From an uncultured Microbacterium sp. (GTDB lineage Bacteria; Actinomycetota; Actinomycetes; Actinomycetales; Microbacteriaceae): a DNA stretch of 64,000 bases. The stretch covers positions 62,001 through 126,000 of the forward strand of contig CAJYJO010000013.1 in NCBI GenBank assembly GCA_913774845.1, given 5' to 3'. Below the pieces are notes generated by a model, which had not been told where the DNA came from, did not search any database, and was given only the letters and a program-made list of their open reading frames with translations. Position numbers and translations under genes: made by a program. Of this stretch, positions 59,214 to 64,000 are shown piece by piece (the stretch's first letter is position 1; the number at the start of each line of letters is the position of its first letter).

Positions 59214-60638
59214 ATGTCGCACCCCGCCCCCGAGGCCCAGCAGTCGCTGGAGGCCTTCGGCTACACGCAGGAGCTCAAGCGCTCCATGTCCACTCTCGAC
59301 CTCGTCGTGTACGGCCTGGTCTTCATGGTGCCGATCGCCCCGTGGGCCATCTTCGGCGTCGTCTACAACGCCGCGAGCGGCATGGTGCCACTGGTCTACC
59401 TCACCGGCGTCGTCGCCATGATCTTCACCGCCCTGGCGTACGCGCAGATGTCGAAGGCGTTCCCCATCGCCGGTTCCGTCTTCTCGTACGTCGGTCGTGG
59501 CATCCACCCCACCGTCGGCTTCTTCGCGGGCTGGGCGATCCTGCTCGACTACCTGCTCGTGCCGACCCTGCTCTACGTCTTCGCCGCGTCGTCGATGGCG
59601 GGCATCTTCCCCGACGTGCCGCAGTGGATCTGGGCCGTGGCGTTCGTCATCATCAACACCGTCATCAACGTGCTCGGTATCGGCTCGATCAAGATCGCGA
59701 ACCGCGTCATGCTCGCCATCCAGCTCGCCTTCGTGGTGATCTTCGTGGTCATCGCGATGGTCGCCCTGTCGTCCGGCACGATCCCGGGAGCGCAGTTCAC
59801 GATGGCCCCGCTGTGGGATGCCGAGAAGGTCAACCCCGCGCTCATCGCCACCGCGCTGTCGATCGCGGTGTTGAGCTTCCTCGGTTTCGACGGCATCTCG
59901 ACGATGGCCGAGGAGTCCACGGGCGACCGGAAGTCGGGCGGGCGCGCGATGATCATCGCCCTGCTCGTGGTCGCGGTGCTCTTCATCACGCAGACCTGGT
60001 TCGCCAGCGCCCTCGCCAACGGCACGATCGCCTTCGGCGACGACGAGGTCAACAACGCCTTCTTCGTCCTCGTCGCGAAGGCCGCCGGTTCCGGCTGGGC
60101 CACCGCCTTCCTCGCGGTGAACGTCATCGCGGTCGGTATCGCCAACGCCGTCGCGGCCCAGGCCGCGACCTCTCGCCTGCTGTACTCGATGAGCCGCGAC
60201 CGGCGCCTCCCCGCCTTCCTGTCGAAGGTGACCGCCCGCCAGGTGCCGATGGCCGCGATCCTGCTGGTCAGCGGCATCTCGCTCGTGCTCGTGCTGTTCT
60301 TCGTCGGTCAGATCGCCGTGATCTCGTCGCTGGTCAACTTCGGCGCGCTGCTCGGCTTCCTGCTCCTGCACGTCTCCGTCGCGGTGTACTACCTCGGCAA
60401 GAAGAAGTCGAAGAACTACCTGCTGCACCTGGTCGTGCCCGTCATCGGGTTCCTCATCATCGGCTACGTGCTGCTCAACGCCGACATCACGGCCAAGGTC
60501 GGCGGCATCGTCTGGCTCGTCGTCGGAGCGATCGTGTACGTCATCTTCGCCCGCAAGAACGGGGGAGCGACCGGCCCCCTGCCCGAGCACGCGACGGCGA
60601 CGGCCGGCGAGGGCGGCGGGGAGGTGGCCCCCCGATGA
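59214..60638 (+). CDS. APC family amino acid/amine permease
   Basis: A 474-residue transporter with about 12 transmembrane helices. ACCAGGAGAC precedes the ATG. MSTLDLVVYGLVFMVPIAPW (helix 1) and GFDGISTMAEESTGDRKSGG (helix 6-7 loop) are APC signatures. It should import the substrate hydrolysed by the flanking enzymes. Its stop overlaps the amidase start by 4 bp. Confidence 0.94.
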   Translation: MSHPAPEAQQSLEAFGYTQELKRSMSTLDLVVYGLVFMVPIAPWAIFGVVYNAASGMVPLVYLTGVVAMIFTALAYAQMSKAFPIAGSVFSYVGRGIHPTVGFFAGWAILLDYLLVPTLLYVFAASSMAGIFPDVPQWIWAVAFVIINTVINVLGIGSIKIANRVMLAIQLAFVVIFVVIAMVALSSGTIPGAQFTMAPLWDAEKVNPALIATALSIAVLSFLGFDGISTMAEESTGDRKSGGRAMIIALLVVAVLFITQTWFASALANGTIAFGDDEVNNAFFVLVAKAAGSGWATAFLAVNVIAVGIANAVAAQAATSRLLYSMSRDRRLPAFLSKVTARQVPMAAILLVSGISLVLVLFFVGQIAVISSLVNFGALLGFLLLHVSVAVYYLGKKKSKNYLLHLVVPVIGFLIIGYVLLNADITAKVGGIVWLVVGAIVYVIFARKNGGATGPLPEHATATAGEGGGEVAPR

Positions 60639-61561
60639 GCGTCGAGCACCGGCTCGGCACGGAACACGGCCGCCCGGGGTACGACGCCTCGGTGCCCCCG
60701 GCGCTGCGCATCCGTCCGGGAACCGGTGAGACGATCGCCTTCGAGACCGACGACGCGGTCTACGCCGAGCTGCACGACCACGGAGACCTCGGCGCCCTGC
60801 GGGCCCCGATCAACCCCGTGACGGGACCCGTGTACGTCGAGGGCGCGAAGCCCGGCGACGCCCTCGCCGTGCACGTGCACGAGATCCGTCTCGGCGCGTA
60901 CGGCTGGTCGCAGAGCCTGCCCGGCGCCGGGGCGCTGCAGCACCGCATGCCCGATCACGTCGTCAGCCGGCGCATCCCGATCGACGCCGAGGGGGTGCAC
61001 CTCACCGATCGGCACGTGGTGCCCGCCCGCCCGATGATCGGCTGCATCGGCACCGCCCCCGCGACGGGGACGAACTCCACCGTCATGCCCACGACCGCGC
61101 TGGGCGGGAACATGGACCTCACCGACGTCGCCCCCGGCGCCACGGTGTACCTGCCGGTCGAGGTCGAGGGCGCCCTGCTGTCGATCGGCGACATCCACGC
61201 CGTGATGGCGCGCGGGGAGTCGTCGTTCGTCGCGATCGAGGCGGCGGGCGTCGCCGTCGTCTCGATCGATCTCGTCCCGGATGCCGGACTCCGGGCGCCC
61301 CGTGTCGAGACCGACGAGGAGTGGATCTTCGTCGGCCTGGGCGATCCCGTGCAGGAGAGCGTCCGGCGCGGGTACGAGGACGTCTTCGACCATCTCGTCG
61401 ATCAGCGCGGCTGGGACCGGATGGACGCGTACGCGGTCATGAGCGCTCTCGTGCACAGCGAGCTGGGCGGCCCGACGGGCTCCGAGGTGCCCGATCCTCT
61501 GCACCCGTTCCGGGCCGTGGGGGCGGTGACGCTGCACCGTCTGCCCAAGAGCGTGCTCTGA
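60635..61561 (+). CDS. acetamidase/formamidase family protein
   Basis: A 308-residue amidase of the FmdA/AmdA family, which splits short amides to acid and ammonia. Signature stretches: NPVTGPVYVEGAKPGD, HVHEIRLGAYG, PMIGCIGTAP, GGNMDLTDVAPGATVYLPV and GDIHAVMARGES. Coupled to the permease. Together with the hydrolase and GntR regulator it forms an amide or peptide-derivative use operon. Confidence 0.94.
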   Translation: MSVEHRLGTEHGRPGYDASVPPALRIRPGTGETIAFETDDAVYAELHDHGDLGALRAPINPVTGPVYVEGAKPGDALAVHVHEIRLGAYGWSQSLPGAGALQHRMPDHVVSRRIPIDAEGVHLTDRHVVPARPMIGCIGTAPATGTNSTVMPTTALGGNMDLTDVAPGATVYLPVEVEGALLSIGDIHAVMARGESSFVAIEAAGVAVVSIDLVPDAGLRAPRVETDEEWIFVGLGDPVQESVRRGYEDVFDHLVDQRGWDRMDAYAVMSALVHSELGGPTGSEVPDPLHPFRAVGAVTLHRLPKSVL

Positions 61562-61628
61562 GCGACCGGGGGAGCCGGCGACCGGCGCGGTTCGATCACG
61601 ACCTGAGGGCCGTGTAGGATCGTCCCTT

Positions 61629-61720
61629 GGAAGTGTGTCCGAGCGGCCTAAGGAGCATGGCTGGAATCCATGTAGGCGGGGTAACTCGCCTCGCAGGTTC
61701 AAATCCTGTCACTTCCGCCA
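61629..61720 (+). tRNA. tRNA-Ser (anticodon GGA)
   Basis: Acceptor GGAAGTG pairs with CACTTCC (61710-61716), followed by discriminator G and encoded CCA. The anticodon stem CATGG/CCATG (61656-61660, 61668-61672) holds loop CTGGAAT with anticodon GGA at 61663-61665. The long variable arm (TAGGCGGGGTAACTCGCC) is typical of tRNA-Ser; the T-loop is GGTTCAAATCC. Confidence 0.97.
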
Positions 61721-61723
61721 CCT

Positions 61724-61759
61724 GAAGAGCGTCACCCCGGTTCCGGGGTGGCGCTCTTC
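61724..61759. terminator. terminator after tRNA-Ser
   Basis: GAAGAGCG, T, CACCCCGG, a TT loop, then CCGGGGTG, G, CGCTCTTC form a 17-bp stem with one T-G pair. It ends 4 bases before the stop of the convergent transglutaminase gene and serves both. Confidence 0.85.
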
Positions 61760-61763
61760 CGCG

Positions 61764-64000
61764 TCAGGCCACCGGCTCCCGCTCGTCGGCGACGTCGACG
61801 GCACCGGGGCGCACGACGAGCGACCGGGGCAGCACCCGCGCCGTGATCCGACGCGCCGTCGTCGTCCGCGTCGCGAGCGCGCCGGTCACCCGCTGCAGCG
61901 CGGCGACGAGAGCCGGGCCCTGCGCGGGATCGACGGCCAGCTCCGCGTAGCTCGCCCGCTCGAGGGCCTCGCGCAGCAGCCCGACGTCGTCGGCGTCGGC
62001 GCCGTGCTCCGCCACGAGCCGCGCGGTGAACGCGCGCGGCGATTCGGCGCCCGGAGCCGGGATGCCGAGATCCACGACCTCCTCCTGCAGAGCCGTCCAC
62101 GCCGCGACCGGATCACCCGCGCGCGCCGCCGACAGACGCCGTCGCCGTCTCACGACACGCACCACGGCGGGCACCGCTGCCAGCAGCAGGAGCGCGAGGA
62201 CGAGCACCAGCGGCAGGACCCACGACGTGGCCGGACGCGCGCCGGGGGCGGTCACGGTGCCGTCCTGCGCGTCGACGTCGCCGCGGTCCGCCTGCGAGGG
62301 CGCCGTCGAGGGCTGCGCGTCGGGGGAGGCGGCGTCCTGCTGCGGGGTGCTCGGCTCGGCGCCGCCACCGCTGTTCGATCCCGAGGCGAAGTTCGTCGGA
62401 ACCCCGAGGCTGTTGGTCGGCTCGAAGGGCACCCAGCCGATGCCCTCGAAGTAGGCCTCCGGCCACGCGTGCAGCTGGCTCGACGACACCGTGTATTCGG
62501 TTCCGCCCTGCGCGGCGATGCCCGATGCCGTACCGGGCAGGTACCCGATCACGATGCGGGAGGGGATGCCGAGCGTGCGCGCCATGACCGCGAACGCCGA
62601 GGCGTAGTGCACGCAGTAGCCGGCGCGGACCTGCAGGAAATCGGCCACGGCATCCAGACCCGCGCCGTCGAAGCCGGCGTCGACGGGCGCGTCGAGGGAG
62701 TAGCGGAACGCGCTGGAGCGGAACCACGTCTGCAGCGCCGCGAGCTGGTCGTAGGGGTTTGTGGCGTTCGCGGTCACCTCGCGCGCGGTGTCGCCGATCA
62801 CGGCGGGCACGTCGGCGGGCAGGGCCGTGAGCGAGGAGTCCACGCCCGCGCCGCCCGCGGCCCGCGCGCGGATCTGCTCGAGCGTCGGGCGGGGCACGTT
62901 CGCCTGTACCTGGTACACCTGGTCGCGGGTGGAGCCGGCGCGTGTCACCACGGTGCGGTTCTGCGGCATCCCGAGCCACTCACCCGTGAGGCCGGTGACC
63001 GCGGAGGCGGGGTAGGGGACGGGGAGCCACGGGCTGTCGAGCTGGTCGACGGTGACGGTGGTGGTCTGATCGGCGAGGGTGATGTCGCCGTCGACGCCGA
63101 CCCGGTCGAACACCGCACCGTCGCCGGGGACGGGCACGGTGTCGGAGCTGTCGGGCTGCCAGACCGATCCGTTGAAGCTCGACAGCGTCACGGCGCGCAG
63201 GTACGGTGCGCTCGGCGCGGTCGTGGTGACCGTCAGCACGTCGACGTCGCGCGGCTGGCGCAGATCGTTGCCGAGCTCGAGATTGGGATTGATGGTCGTG
63301 CCGATCCCCCCGGCGCCGCCGGTGGCGAAGCGGATGCCCGGCTGCGGCAGCAGCGGCGTGGCGACCACGGCGACGATGACCGCCACCGCCGCCACCCCGA
63401 GCGCCGTCGCCGACACACCGAACAGCCGCGGCGCCCCCGCGCGTTCCCGCGCGGTGGTGCGCGAGCGCGTGTCGATGCGCAGCAGGAACAGCAGCGCGGC
63501 GGCGAGCAGGACGAAGCCCGCGACGTCGACGTCGGAGGGGATGGCGATCGTGGGGATGAGCGAGACGGCGACGAGGCCGACGCCTGCCAGCAGCGGCATC
63601 CGCGCCGTCAGGACGACGTGATCGAGGACGATCGCGAGAGCGCCGATCGCCCCCACGAGAAGGAACGACAGGCCGGTCTCCGCGGCGACCGGCGCCACGC
63701 CGTCACGGATCTCCTCCGACGCCCCGGCCAGGAGACCGGGCACCGACGCGAACGTCGCGGGCGTGGGGATGAGCCCCAGCAGTGCCGTACCGCCGCCGAA
63801 GATGGCCGTGAGCAGCACGATCCACACCGCGGTCTCGGCGACGCTCGCGAGCACCGCCGGCAGGCGCGACAGACGCACGACGAGCCCGGCGCCCAGCGAA
63901 GCCGCCGTGACGAGCACCGCCCCAGCGACCCACGGGCCGGGCGCGATGACGGAGAGGACGGGGAGCATGGCCGCCGCGATGGCCGCGAACAGGCCGAGGG
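61764..64000 (-). CDS. transglutaminase-like domain membrane protein (5' end outside window)
   Basis: At least 745 residues of a DUF3488-transglutaminase-DUF4129 protein. The frame stays open upstream of the ATG at 63968 with hydrophobic codons, so the true start is beyond the window. About six helices in the first 200 residues, then an outside region with the transglutaminase core: RAGYCVHYASAFAVMARTLG (catalytic Cys) and SSSQLHAWPEAYFEGIGWVP (catalytic His and acid). A helix at about 590-612 and a cytoplasmic DUF4129-like tail follow. In actinobacteria such genes usually sit beside a MoxR ATPase and DUF58 gene, which would lie to the right. Confidence 0.93.
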   Translation of the reverse strand, partial: LGLFAAIAAAMLPVLSVIAPGPWVAGAVLVTAASLGAGLVVRLSRLPAVLASVAETAVWIVLLTAIFGGGTALLGLIPTPATFASVPGLLAGASEEIRDGVAPVAAETGLSFLLVGAIGALAIVLDHVVLTARMPLLAGVGLVAVSLIPTIAIPSDVDVAGFVLLAAALLFLLRIDTRSRTTARERAGAPRLFGVSATALGVAAVAVIVAVVATPLLPQPGIRFATGGAGGIGTTINPNLELGNDLRQPRDVDVLTVTTTAPSAPYLRAVTLSSFNGSVWQPDSSDTVPVPGDGAVFDRVGVDGDITLADQTTTVTVDQLDSPWLPVPYPASAVTGLTGEWLGMPQNRTVVTRAGSTRDQVYQVQANVPRPTLEQIRARAAGGAGVDSSLTALPADVPAVIGDTAREVTANATNPYDQLAALQTWFRSSAFRYSLDAPVDAGFDGAGLDAVADFLQVRAGYCVHYASAFAVMARTLGIPSRIVIGYLPGTASGIAAQGGTEYTVSSSQLHAWPEAYFEGIGWVPFEPTNSLGVPTNFASGSNSGGGAEPSTPQQDAASPDAQPSTAPSQADRGDVDAQDGTVTAPGARPATSWVLPLVLVLALLLLAAVPAVVRVVRRRRRLSAARAGDPVAAWTALQEEVVDLGIPAPGAESPRAFTARLVAEHGADADDVGLLREALERASYAELAVDPAQGPALVAALQRVTGALATRTTTARRITARVLPRSLVVRPGAVDVADEREPVA

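Noticed and set aside
61629..61760. tRNA-Ser as an integration site for a mobile element
   Set aside because: No integrase or direct repeat of the tRNA 3' end is visible; it is followed directly by a terminator and an ordinary membrane-protein gene.

Overview
The window is a high-GC actinobacterial chromosome segment, most probably from Microbacterium or a close relative in Microbacteriaceae. This rests on the GC-rich third codon positions, frequent GTG starts, AGGAGG/GAAAGGA ribosome binding sites, and the gene families present (DUF7882, DUF2795, DUF222-HNH, DUF3516 helicase). Coding density is high. There is one tRNA, tRNA-Ser(GGA). I see no rRNA, CRISPR array, insertion sequence or prophage.

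Layout. 1-5210: partial luciferase-type oxidoreductase, membrane protein, DUF3516 helicase carrying an in-frame palindromic insert, coiled-coil protein, Dps. 5394-16774: an accessory island. A cell-wall-anchored calcium-repeat protein is translationally coupled to a secreted 2097-residue RHS/YD-repeat protein whose variable tip carries an HExxH zinc-protease signature. Behind it, in lower-GC DNA, lie two lipoprotein/membrane-protein pairs, further small genes, a gene remnant and a third copy of the membrane protein; these are the candidate immunity genes. 16837-22000: GH15 glucanase, SDR, GNAT, AraC and small proteins, with REP-like repeats. 22037-27825: epimerase and a copper/heme cluster (CopC, PCuAC, Tat-exported Dyp peroxidase, PepSY membrane protein). 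27800-35473: GNAT, acidic proteins, aldo/keto reductase, SRPBCC protein, three copies of a 67-bp palindrome, FAD oxidoreductase, DUF7882, AraC, GT2. 35473-38993: heme-oxygenase-like enzyme coupled to a CDGSH protein, Hsp20 under a CIRCE+HAIR double operator, Mn catalase, DUF2231. 39126-45049: SDR, DUF222-HNH, a frameshifted MBL hydrolase, Zn alcohol dehydrogenase. 45123-48896: type III PKS/methyltransferase/FAD monooxygenase/UbiA cluster resembling alkylquinone loci. 49043-57370: small membrane protein, DUF2795, SDR, GT4, MarR, AraC, SulP transporter, MerR-GNAT. 57467-61561: GntR regulator facing a hydrolase-permease-amidase operon. 61629-64000: tRNA-Ser and a transglutaminase-domain membrane protein that runs off the window.

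How the parts work together. Much of the window outside the island looks like an oxidative/general stress and envelope-maintenance set. At least seven of these genes share an upstream layout: a GTCAAC-like box lies 27-28 bases before a TAnCGT-type -10 hexamer. This suggests a common regulon that I cannot assign to a known factor. The RHS island looks like a secreted polymorphic toxin locus whose immunity genes are duplicating and decaying.
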